From NCBI GenBank assembly GCA_003133265.1, contig PKWQ01000436.1:1-7027 (forward strand): a stretch of DNA of 7,027 nucleotides, written 5' to 3'. The first letter of the stretch is position 1. Each line of letters begins with the position of its first letter. A program made the translations under genes and the position numbers. Positions 1-5,615 of this stretch are shown here, piece after piece. The notes under the pieces were generated by a model, which saw only the letters and a list, made by a program, of their open reading frames with translations, did no database searches and was not told the DNA's origin. This DNA comes from Acetobacteraceae bacterium. Lineage in GTDB: Bacteria; Pseudomonadota; Alphaproteobacteria; Acetobacterales; Acetobacteraceae.

Positions 1-1
1 C

Positions 2-697
2 GGCGGCAAGACCGGCATCAACACGCGCCACGGCAAGAATTTGCTCGGCGCCTTCCACCAGCCGCGCATGGTGCTGGCCGATACCGACACGCTCGCAACC
101 CTGCCCATTCGCGAACTGCGCGCCGGCTATGCCGAAATCGCCAAGGCCGGGCTGATCGCCGACCCCGAGTTTTTTGTCTGGTGCGAGGCGAACGGTGCCG
201 CTGTCATCGCCGGCGATCCGGCTGCCCAGGCGGAGGCGATCCGCCAGGCCTGCGCCTTCAAGGCCCGCGTGGTCGGCGCCGACGAGCGGGAGGAAAAGCC
301 CGACGACGGCCGCGTGCTGTTGAATCTGGGCCATACCTTCGGCCATGCGCTGGAGGCGGAATACGGCTATGGCGGTGGGCTGCTGCATGGCGAGGGGGTG
401 GCGGTCGGCGTCGGCCTCGCCTTCCGTCTCTCGGCGCGGCTCGGGTTCTGCCCGCAGGAAGACGCGGATCGCGTCGTGGCGCATGTGGCCGGGGTCGGGT
501 TGCCGGCGGAGATCAGCACGCTGAACCGGCGCTTCTCCGCCGCGACGCTGATTTCGCATATGCGCCGCGACAAGAAGGTCCAGGATGGGGCGCTGAAGTT
601 CGTCCTGGTGCGCGGGATCGGCCAGGCGTTCACCAGTTCCGACGTGGATGAGCAGGTGGTTGTCGAGTTGCTGCGCGAGGAGGGATGCGGCGCGTGA
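2..697 (+). CDS. aroB: 3-dehydroquinate synthase AroB, C-terminal part (5' end outside window)
   Basis: This is the C-terminal 231 residues of the second shikimate-pathway enzyme, which converts DAHP to 3-dehydroquinate in the cytoplasm using NAD and a divalent metal. The frame is open from base 2 and begins inside the family motif GGKTGIN, followed by GKNLLGAFHQP, which is typical of AroB. The three expected metal ligands are present: Glu in YAEIAK (visible residue 45), His in LNLGHTFGHALE (111) and His in LLHGEGVAVG (129), spaced much as in the E. coli enzyme. The basic MRRDKKV stretch near residue 190 is also conserved. A full-length AroB has about 360-380 residues, so roughly the first 130-150 lie upstream; aroK is the commonest neighbour there, but it cannot be seen. 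The gene ends in TGA with 85 bp before the next start. The family is certain; the real start is not visible. Confidence 0.96.
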   Translation, partial: GGKTGINTRHGKNLLGAFHQPRMVLADTDTLATLPIRELRAGYAEIAKAGLIADPEFFVWCEANGAAVIAGDPAAQAEAIRQACAFKARVVGADEREEKPDDGRVLLNLGHTFGHALEAEYGYGGGLLHGEGVAVGVGLAFRLSARLGFCPQEDADRVVAHVAGVGLPAEISTLNRRFSAATLISHMRRDKKVQDGALKFVLVRGIGQAFTSSDVDEQVVVELLREEGCGA

Positions 698-770
698 TCG
701 GCCGGCAGGGTTTGCACTTGGCGAAGGGCATGCCATATCCGAGTGCTGCATCGCACCAGACGCTGACCTT

Positions 771-774
771 GGAG
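771..774 (+). promoter_or_regulatory. Ribosome-binding site fixing the DUF2889 start
   Basis: GGAG lies 8 nt upstream of the ATG at 783. It favours this start over the longer in-frame opening at 648, which overlaps the end of aroB and would add an N-terminus of no recognisable family character. Confidence 0.7.
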
Positions 775-782
775 CGCCTCCA

Positions 783-1484
783 ATGCCGTTGAGTCCATCC
801 GTTCCACGCGAGCCGTCGCATACCCGCGCGATCGTCATCAACGGCTATCGCCGGTCGGATGGCCTGTTCGACATCGAAGCGCAACTGACCGACACCAAGT
901 CCTACGGATTCACCAACGAGGACCGGGGCTATATCGCCTCCGGCGTCCCGCTGCACGGCATGTGGATGCGCATGACGGTGGCCGACGACATGACCGTGGT
1001 GGCCTGTGAGGCAGCCTCCGACCACACCCCCTATGCGATCTGCCCGACGGCGGCGCCCAATTTCGCCCGGCTGGCCGGGTTGCGGATCACGCGTGGCTTC
1101 CTGCGCGAGGCGAACATGCGGATTGGCGGCACGCACGGCTGCACGCATCTGCGTGAGTTGCTGCAGCAGATGGCGACCACCGCCCTCCAGACGGTCAATC
1201 CGCACCGCGCCAAGCGCGCCGTGGACGCGGAGGCGAAGCGTGGCATCCAGACGACGCCGGGCAGTTTCGACAAGAAAATCACCGAACGCTGGGGCGGGGC
1301 GCCATCGATCATGGGCACGTGCGTGGCCTATGGCACCACGAGCCCAGTGGTGAAGCGGCGATGGCCGCATCTTTATACGGGTGCCCACGATACGGGGCTA
1401 AACGATACGGGGCCAAACGATACCACCGGGCCGAACGCGCCGCAGGCCGACATTGTCGAAGCGGTTACCGTGGGCGAGGACTGA
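783..1484 (+). CDS. DUF2889 domain protein
   Basis: The product has 233 residues and matches the DUF2889 family (function unknown, common in alpha- and betaproteobacteria). Family features in order are: an opening PLSPSVPRE followed by HTR (13-15); DGLFDIEAQLTDTK (26-39); a hydrophobic core with MWMRMTV (60-66); a Cys/Pro segment ICPTAAPNF (86-94); the hallmark GGTHGCTHL (115-123), rich in His and Cys and possibly metal-binding; and a C-terminal Cys180 followed by SPVVKRRWP (187-195). There is no signal peptide or membrane segment, so it is probably cytoplasmic. The last 30 or so residues leave the domain and contain a short DTGxN repeat, with an acidic end. The start at 783 is chosen from its ribosome-binding site. 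It lies 85 bp after aroB on the same strand, so it may be co-transcribed or have its own promoter. Family assignment is firm; the biochemical role is unknown. Confidence 0.9.
   Translation: MPLSPSVPREPSHTRAIVINGYRRSDGLFDIEAQLTDTKSYGFTNEDRGYIASGVPLHGMWMRMTVADDMTVVACEAASDHTPYAICPTAAPNFARLAGLRITRGFLREANMRIGGTHGCTHLRELLQQMATTALQTVNPHRAKRAVDAEAKRGIQTTPGSFDKKITERWGGAPSIMGTCVAYGTTSPVVKRRWPHLYTGAHDTGLNDTGPNDTTGPNAPQADIVEAVTVGED
1389..1436 (+). repeat. In-frame tandem repeat (15, 15 and 18 bp) at the end of the DUF2889 gene
   Basis: Three consecutive units are visible: GATACGGGGCTAAAC, GATACGGGGCCAAAC and GATACCACCGGGCCGAAC. They encode DTGLN, DTGPN and DTTGPN. The first two differ at one base; the third carries an extra codon. 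All units keep the reading frame. The repeat lies outside the conserved domain, so it is probably a length-variable linker or tail produced by slippage. Confidence 0.8.
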
Positions 1485-1497
1485 AGAACCCTCCCGG

Positions 1498-1794
1498 CTA
1501 GGCGGCGCGGGGCTTATAGCTGGGTCCGCGCTGTTCGACGGTCCCGTGACCGACGGCCCCGTGACCATCATCGGTCGCCGCGCCGCGGAAATACCGGACG
1601 ACGAACACCCGCACCGTGCTGGTGCGCCCACCCGCATGACCCTGCGCCTCTATATGTTGGATCAGCGTGCCGATATTGGTCTGCTCCCGCTGACATATCT
1701 CGCGCAAGGCGTCCCAGAATTCCGGCTCCAGCCGCATACTGGTGCGGCCGCGGGCGGCATTGACATTGCGATTGACCAGCCGGCTCGCCCCCAT
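1498..1794 (-). CDS. Small ribbon-helix-helix (RHH_4-type) protein
   Basis: The product has 98 residues and carries a ribbon-helix-helix fold of the RHH_4 kind found widely in alphaproteobacteria. GRTSMRLEPEFWDAL (16-30) supplies the DNA-contacting strand and the start of helix 1; REICQREQTNIGTLIQHIE (31-49) supplies the rest of the helices; STVRVFVVRYFR (59-70) is the conserved C-terminal segment of this family. The tail (71-98) is low-complexity, with a GHGAV/GHGTV duplication. Such proteins are predicted dimeric DNA binders, but most have no known target. I chose ATG at 1794 because GGAAGG lies 7 nt upstream; the GTG two codons earlier sits on top of that site. The gene converges on the DUF2889 gene, with 13 bp between stops, and lies 71 bp downstream of the Lrp-type gene on the same strand. 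An AT-richer patch at about 1840-1857 could hold its promoter, but no good -35/-10 pair is seen. Confidence 0.87.
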   Translation of the reverse strand: MGASRLVNRNVNAARGRTSMRLEPEFWDALREICQREQTNIGTLIQHIEAQGHAGGRTSTVRVFVVRYFRGAATDDGHGAVGHGTVEQRGPSYKPRAA

Positions 1795-1799
1795 CTGCA

Positions 1800-1807
1800 C
1801 CCCTTCC
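1800..1807 (-). promoter_or_regulatory. Ribosome-binding site of the RHH gene
   Basis: On the minus strand this reads GGAAGGGG. Its GGAAGG core is 7 nt from the ATG at 1794, the normal distance, and it overlaps the alternative GTG start at 1800. It therefore decides between the two starts. Confidence 0.6.
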
Positions 1808-1865
1808 GCGTGAATGCGCGGGATTGAGCCACGGAGACGTTAAAACAACATTTGCAAGACGGCCG

Positions 1866-2330
1866 TCAGATCGGCAACGGCGCGGCTTTCATCCGTTCCA
1901 TGGCGAAGCGGCTGGTCACGTTGCGCAGCGGCACCGCGGCGATCAGGCGCCGGTAGAAATCGTCGTACGCCGCGATATCGGGCACGACCACATGCAACAG
2001 ATAATCGACGTCCCCGCTCATGCGCCAGGCGTCGACGATCTCCTCCATGCTGCGCACCACCTCGGCGAAGCGTTCCAGCCAGGTGCCGGAGTGATCGGCG
2101 GTCTCCACCGCGACGAAGACCGATACCGGCACGCCGATCTTGGCGGGATCGAGCACCGCGACGCGGCGCAGGATGATGCCGTCCTGCTCCATCCGGCGGA
2201 TACGCTTCCAGCAAGGCGTCGGAGTAAGACCCACCCGGTCCGCCACCTCGGCAAGCGAAAGCGAGGCATCGACGGCCAGCAGGCGGAGGATTGCGCGGTC
2301 GAGGCGGTCAAGCCCTTTGTCGGCGGCCAT
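1866..2330 (-). CDS. Lrp/AsnC-family transcriptional regulator
   Basis: The product has 154 residues, the normal length for this family of small amino-acid-responsive regulators. It opens with LDRLDRAILRLLAVDASLSLAEVADRVGLTPTPCWKRIRRMEQDGII (7-53), the classic AsnC-type helix-turn-helix with the recognition helix around TPTPCWKRIRRM. The C-terminal RAM effector/oligomerisation domain (about 66-150) includes the SGDVDYLL turn (105-112), where family members bind amino-acid ligands. The ATG at 2330 is preceded by GGAG at 6 nt. A longer opening from TTG at 2366 adds 12 residues of no family character and would place coding sequence in the operator. No gene is transcribed divergently from it, so the target cannot be read from context. 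Two Lrp-like boxes upstream suggest autoregulation. The ligand and the genes controlled cannot be told from the sequence. Confidence 0.94.
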   Translation of the reverse strand: MAADKGLDRLDRAILRLLAVDASLSLAEVADRVGLTPTPCWKRIRRMEQDGIILRRVAVLDPAKIGVPVSVFVAVETADHSGTWLERFAEVVRSMEEIVDAWRMSGDVDYLLHVVVPDIAAYDDFYRRLIAAVPLRNVTSRFAMERMKAAPLPI

Positions 2331-2336
2331 GGCGGA

Positions 2337-2340
2337 CTCC
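2337..2340 (-). promoter_or_regulatory. Ribosome-binding site of the Lrp-type gene
   Basis: GGAG on the minus strand lies 6 nt before the ATG at 2330 and supports that start over the TTG at 2366. Confidence 0.65.
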
Positions 2341-2360
2341 AACCAGTCAATGACCTTGTG

Positions 2361-2375
2361 TAGCAAAAAAATCTA
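2361..2375 (-). promoter_or_regulatory. Lrp-like operator box 1 upstream of the regulator gene
   Basis: On the minus strand the 15-mer reads TAGATTTTTTTGCTA, a near-palindrome with TAG/CTA ends around a T-run. It matches the published E. coli Lrp consensus YAGHAWATTWTDCTR at 13 of 15 positions by hand count. Its centre is about 38 bp upstream of the regulator's ATG, where an autoregulatory site is expected. The T-run stands out in GC-rich DNA and may also bend the helix. Binding is inferred only. Confidence 0.5.
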
Positions 2376-2401
2376 CCATACGTCATCATGGAGATTGGCC
2401 G

Positions 2402-2416
2402 GAGAATAATATTCTT
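2402..2416 (-). promoter_or_regulatory. Lrp-like operator box 2 upstream of the regulator gene
   Basis: On the minus strand this reads AAGAATATTATTCTC, with perfect 6-bp arms (AGAATA/TATTCT) around a single central base. It matches YAGHAWATTWTDCTR at 13 of 15 positions by hand count. Its centre is 41 bp from the centre of box 1, close to four turns of B-DNA. That places both boxes on the same face, as expected for wrapping by an Lrp octamer or hexadecamer. Confidence 0.5.
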
Positions 2417-2443
2417 ACGCCCGAGGTGAACTCGCGCAGTACA

Positions 2444-2465
2444 CCTCTCCCGCACGCGGGAGAGG
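2444..2465 (-). repeat. Perfect 9-bp palindromic hairpin after the mutase gene
   Basis: CCTCTCCCG and CGGGAGAGG are separated by a CACG loop (the stem can also be drawn as 10 bp with a 2-nt loop). It begins 16 bp beyond the stop codon of the phosphomannomutase gene. No T-run follows on either strand, so it is not a standard intrinsic terminator. The sequence resembles the CTCTCCCG-N-CGGGAGAG short palindromes dispersed between genes in many alphaproteobacteria. It may be a member of such a REP-like family that also stabilises the 3' end of the mutase transcript. Copy number elsewhere cannot be seen from this window. Confidence 0.6.
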
Positions 2466-2481
2466 GCGCGCGAATCCCGCG

Positions 2482-3894
2482 TCAGTGTCCCGCGTTGGAC
2501 CCCGAAAAATCCGGCGCCGCCAGCCCGGACGCTTCCAGTTGGCGCACCAGTGCCGCCTTCAAACGGTCCAGGCCGGCCTCGCTGCTGGCCTCGGCGCGGG
2601 CCACCAGCACCGCCTGGGTGTTGGAGGCGCGGAGCAGCCACCACCCATCGTCCGTCTGCACCCGTACGCCGTCGATGTCCGCGACCTTCGCGCCCTCGGC
2701 ACGCAGGCGGGCGGCAACTTCCTCGATCACCGTGAACTTGCGGCGATCGTCGCAGTTGAACCGCAGTTCCGGGGTATTGACCACATGCGGCAAGGCGTCG
2801 CGCACCGTCGACAGCGTCGTGTCCATCCGCGCGACGATGCCGAGCAGGCGAACGGCGGCATAAAGCGCGTCGTCGAAGCCGTACCATTTTTCGTCGTTGA
2901 AGAAGACATGGCCGGACATCTCGCCGGCCAGCGGAGATTTGGTCTCCGCCATCTTCGCCTTGATCAGGCTGTGACCCGTCTTCCACATCAGCGATTTGCC
3001 GCCGGCGCGGTCGATTTCGTCGAACAGCACCTGGCTTGCCTTCACGTCGGCGATAATGGTCGCGCCGGGATGGGTGCGCAGCATGTCGCGGCCCAGCACC
3101 ACCAGCAGCTGGTCGCCGACCAGGATCTGGCCCTTGTCATCCACCACGCCGATGCGGTCGGCGTCGCCATCGAAGGCGATGCCGAGATCGGCGCCGTGCG
3201 TCGCCACGGCGGCGATCAACTGCTCAAGGTTCTTCGCCACCGTCGGGTCGGGGTGATGGGCGGGGAAATTGCCGTCGACGATGCCGTTCAGCACGATGTG
3301 CTGGCCGGGCAGCTGCCGCACCAGCCGTTGCAGCACCGCCCCGGCGGCGCCGTTGCCGTTGTCCCAGACCACTTTCAGCTGACGGTCCCCGCCGTCCCAG
3401 TCGCGCGCCACGCGGGCGGCGTAATCGGCCGCGATATCGATCGACAGATCGGTGCCGGCGGCTTCCGCCACCACGTCGCCCGTGGCCGCCATCTCGCCGA
3501 TCTGGCGGATTTGCGCGCCATAGAACGGCTTGCCGCCTAGCATCATCTTCAACCCGTTGTAGTTGGGCGGGTTGTGGCTGCCGGTGACCATGACGCCGCC
3601 GGCGGCGCGCAGGCGGGTCGCGGCATAATACAGCATCGGCGTCGGGCCACGGCCGATGCGGATCACGTCCAGGCCACAGGTCTTCAGGCCGTCGACCAGC
3701 GCCTGCTCCAACCCGGGGCTGGACAGGCGGCCGTCATAGCCCACCACGACGTTGTGTCCGCCCTCGCGGGCGATGATGGAGCCGAAACAGCGGCCGATGG
3801 CGAACGCATCGGTGGCACGCAGGGTTGTGCCGACGATGCCGCGGATGTCGTACTCGCGCAGGCTGGTGGGGTCGAAATCGTGCTGGAATGTCAT
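2482..3894 (-). CDS. algC: Phosphomannomutase/phosphoglucomutase (AlgC type)
   Basis: The product has 470 residues, full length for the alpha-D-phosphohexomutase superfamily. It interconverts 6-phospho and 1-phospho forms of mannose and/or glucose, feeding GDP-mannose and UDP-glucose for polysaccharide and lipopolysaccharide synthesis. All four active-site elements are present: the phosphoserine loop TGSHNP (Ser106), the metal loop DGDADR (Asp242, 244, 246), the sugar-specificity loop GEMSGH (324-329) and the phosphate-binding loop RASNT (422-426). These lie almost exactly at the positions known from Pseudomonas AlgC. GEMSGHVFF is the version associated with dual mannose/glucose use rather than the phosphoglucosamine mutase type. 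The ATG is 11 bp downstream of the stop of the radical SAM-GalU gene and has only a weak GAAAG-like ribosome site, so translation is probably coupled. The hairpin just after the stop may mark the transcript end. The gene is intact, unlike its upstream neighbour. Confidence 0.95.
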   Translation of the reverse strand: MTFQHDFDPTSLREYDIRGIVGTTLRATDAFAIGRCFGSIIAREGGHNVVVGYDGRLSSPGLEQALVDGLKTCGLDVIRIGRGPTPMLYYAATRLRAAGGVMVTGSHNPPNYNGLKMMLGGKPFYGAQIRQIGEMAATGDVVAEAAGTDLSIDIAADYAARVARDWDGGDRQLKVVWDNGNGAAGAVLQRLVRQLPGQHIVLNGIVDGNFPAHHPDPTVAKNLEQLIAAVATHGADLGIAFDGDADRIGVVDDKGQILVGDQLLVVLGRDMLRTHPGATIIADVKASQVLFDEIDRAGGKSLMWKTGHSLIKAKMAETKSPLAGEMSGHVFFNDEKWYGFDDALYAAVRLLGIVARMDTTLSTVRDALPHVVNTPELRFNCDDRRKFTVIEEVAARLRAEGAKVADIDGVRVQTDDGWWLLRASNTQAVLVARAEASSEAGLDRLKAALVRQLEASGLAAPDFSGSNAGH

Positions 3895-3905
3895 GGCTCG
3901 AACTT

Positions 3906-4997
3906 TCAGGCGTCAGCGTAGTTCTTCAGGAAGCTCCGTACCGCGTCGGCCAGATCCGGGCGCTTCAGGGCGAAAGCGATCTGCGCCTCCAGGAATCCCA
4001 CCTTGTCGCCGCAATCGAACCGCCGTCCTTCGTAGCGCAATCCATGGAAGGGCTGATGGCCGATCAGCTTGGCCATGCCGTCGGTCAGTTGCACCTCATT
4101 TCCCGCGCCGCGTTCCATGCGCGCCAGATGGCCGATCACCTCCGGCATCAGCACATAGCGGCCGATGATCGACAGCGTCGACGGCGCGTCCGCCGGATCG
4201 GGCTTCTCCACCAGGCCGGTGATCTCGACCAGCTTGCCGTCGTCCTTGCCGATCTCGACGATGCCGTAACGGCTGGTGTGCTCGCGTGGCACTTCCGTTA
4301 CCGCCACCACGTTGCCGCCGGTTTGCCGATATGCTTCGGCAAGCTGCGCCACGCAGGATTTTTCCGACAGAATCAGGTCGTCGGGCAGCAGGATGGCAAA
4401 CGGATCGTCGCCGATGAACGCGCGGGCGCACCAGATGGCGTGACCGAGACCAAGCGGTATCTGCTGGCGTACGGTGACCATCGAGCCAGGCTCGACCTGG
4501 GTGGCGCGCAGCAGTTCCAGCGCCTCGATCTTGCCGCGCTCCCGGAGCGTGTGCTCCAATTCGAAAGCGATGTCGAAATGCTCAACCAGCGCGGTCTTGC
4601 CGCGGCCGGTGATCATGCAGAACTGGTCGATGCCGGCGGCGCGCAGGGCGAGGTACTTCTCCTGCGTCATGAGGGACCAGTTGGAGACCAGGATGGTGTA
4701 CGGCAGGGTGGAGCCGTTCTTGATGCCGCGCACGATTTCCACCACGTCGTCGCGCATCAACGGCTCGCCGCCCGAAACCTGCACCACGCAGGGGCGCAGC
4801 GCCTCCATGTAGCGGCGGTAATCGGCGGGCTGGAGATTGCGCGAGTCGTCGCGCGGGCCCCCGTGGTCGCAGTGTTTGCACCAGCAGGTACAACTGTCGG
4901 TGACTTCAAAAGACACGACGATGGGGCGATTGGCGAGCCAGTTCGACGAGCCTCGCCCGATGATCCGGAGGGATTCCGCGAGTGGTACCTTACGCAA
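3906..4997 (-). CDS. galU: Chimeric reading frame: radical SAM N-terminus joined to GalU C-terminal part
   Basis: The frame has 363 codons and two unrelated halves. Residues 1 to about 125 are a radical SAM enzyme start: CX3CX2C at Cys36, Cys40 and Cys43 (with an extra Cys38) for the 4Fe-4S cluster, and GGEPL at 76-80 for SAM binding. From about 120-127 to the end it is UTP-glucose-1-phosphate uridylyltransferase: ITGRGKTALVEHFD (129-142), VRQQIPLGLGHAIWCAR (176-192), LLPDDLIL (203-210), GLVEKP (261-266, with the expected Lys) and FDCGDKVGFLEA (328-338). An intact GalU has about 290-300 residues and begins with a GxGTRxLP loop and a PKEM motif; both are absent here. The radical SAM half lacks the rest of its barrel and any auxiliary domain. 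UDP-glucose synthesis by this protein is therefore doubtful. The start is a TTG without a clear ribosome site; an in-frame TAG lies nine codons upstream. Deletion, assembly error or a real fusion are all possible. Confidence 0.85.
   Translation of the reverse strand: MRKVPLAESLRIIGRGSSNWLANRPIVVSFEVTDSCTCWCKHCDHGGPRDDSRNLQPADYRRYMEALRPCVVQVSGGEPLMRDDVVEIVRGIKNGSTLPYTILVSNWSLMTQEKYLALRAAGIDQFCMITGRGKTALVEHFDIAFELEHTLRERGKIEALELLRATQVEPGSMVTVRQQIPLGLGHAIWCARAFIGDDPFAILLPDDLILSEKSCVAQLAEAYRQTGGNVVAVTEVPREHTSRYGIVEIGKDDGKLVEITGLVEKPDPADAPSTLSIIGRYVLMPEVIGHLARMERGAGNEVQLTDGMAKLIGHQPFHGLRYEGRRFDCGDKVGFLEAQIAFALKRPDLADAVRSFLKNYADA
4620..4646 (-). other. Seam between radical SAM and GalU coding sequence
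   Basis: The region encodes LRAAGIDQF (residues 118-126). Before it the protein reads as a radical SAM enzyme (KYLAL-R); after it as GalU (CMITGRGK). The segment itself would fit both families, because 'AGID' followed by an aromatic or hydrophobic residue occurs at the matching place in each. The crossover probably lies inside these bases, at a short direct repeat shared by the two parent genes. The exact base cannot be fixed without them. Confidence 0.6.
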
Positions 4998-5023
4998 GTA
5001 GCGATGGTAACATGTGGCGCGCT

Positions 5024-5611
5024 ATGCTCAAAAGCGTGGCGAGCGACCGGGAGTTGATTCAAATCGTGGATGCGGCGATGGCCGAAGCGGTGCGCCTCAG
5101 CGGCCCGTGGGTGGTGTGCGAGCCGGGCTGCGCGGATTGCTGCAAGGGACCGTTTCCGATCACGCAACTGGATGTGTGGCGATTGCGGCAAGGGCTGGCG
5201 GAACTGGAGCGGCGCGACCCCGTGCTCGCGGCCAGGGTGCAGTGGCGCTCGCGCGAAGCGGTGGCGCATCTGGCGGACTACCCCGGCGATCTGACTACCG
5301 GGATACTGGACGAAGACGAGGACGCCGAGGAACGATTTGCGACCCTGCCCGACGAGGAATATTGTCCGGCGCTGGACCCCGCGACGCTGACCTGCGACCT
5401 GTACGAATCGCGGCCTGTTACCTGCCGGATATTCGGCCCCGCTGTGCGCTCTGGCGGCGATGTCCTGGGGGTCTGCGAATTGAATTATCAGGGCGCGACG
5501 GACCAGGAAATCGCGGCGTGCCAGGTGCAAGTGGATCCAGACGGTCTGGAGGACAGACTGCTCGAGGGCCTGAGCGAACAGACGATTGTGGCGTTTGCGT
5601 TGCTGGGATAG
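5024..5611 (+). CDS. YkgJ-family cysteine-cluster protein (CxxxCxxCC)
   Basis: The product has 195 residues and belongs to the YkgJ/UPF0153 family of putative zinc- or iron-binding proteins. The first cluster is CEPGCADCC (Cys32, 36, 39, 40). The second block, CPALDPATLTCDLYESRPVTCRIFGP (114-139), shows the family's C...C.(I/L)YE.RP..CR pattern. Two more cysteines at 151 and 166 could complete a metal site. No signal peptide or membrane segment is visible, so it is cytoplasmic; its biochemical function is unknown. The start is uncertain: ATG at 5024 gives the N-terminus closest to typical members, ATG at 5012 adds four residues, and GTG at 4982 adds fourteen and overlaps the opposite gene. 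None has a strong ribosome site. It is divergent from the radical SAM-GalU frame, and the two could be a functional pair. It ends 4 bp from the stop of the convergent SDR gene. Confidence 0.88.
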   Translation: MLKSVASDRELIQIVDAAMAEAVRLSGPWVVCEPGCADCCKGPFPITQLDVWRLRQGLAELERRDPVLAARVQWRSREAVAHLADYPGDLTTGILDEDEDAEERFATLPDEEYCPALDPATLTCDLYESRPVTCRIFGPAVRSGGDVLGVCELNYQGATDQEIAACQVQVDPDGLEDRLLEGLSEQTIVAFALLG

Positions 5612-5615
5612 ACCT

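Noticed and set aside
719..733. Possible sigma-54 promoter upstream of the DUF2889 gene (GG and GC at -24/-12 spacing)
   Set aside because: The invariant GG and GC are present at the right distance, but only about 7 of 10 consensus bases match and GG/GC pairs are common by chance in GC-rich DNA. A sigma-70 reading (TTGCAC at 712 with CATATC at 734) is equally weak.
1840..1857. AT-rich patch as a promoter for the RHH gene
   Set aside because: TTGCAA is present, but no -10 element at 16-18 bp can be recognised, so it is left as a remark only.
1858..1867. Perfect 10-bp palindrome GACGGCCGTC overlapping the Lrp-type gene's stop codon
   Set aside because: It has no loop, so it cannot form a terminator hairpin. 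A 10-bp palindrome made of GC-rich codons plus a stop is not surprising, and no second copy is seen.
2331..2366. Extended Lrp-type start at TTG 2366
   Set aside because: The extra 12 residues have no family character, no ribosome site is near, and ATG 2330 has GGAG at 6 nt.
2018..2986. A 322-codon minus-strand frame overlapping the mutase and Lrp-type genes
   Set aside because: It crosses the hairpin and operator region and overlaps two well-supported genes in another frame.
2485..3540. A 351-codon open frame on the + strand opposite the phosphomannomutase gene
   Set aside because: It is antisense to a gene with all active-site loops, has the His/Ala/Gly/Val-rich composition of GC-rich antisense frames, and has no recognisable domain.
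3825..5057. A 410-codon open frame on the + strand opposite the radical SAM-GalU gene
   Set aside because: It is a GC-bias shadow. It starts inside the mutase gene, runs antisense across a gene with clear motifs, and its product resembles no family.
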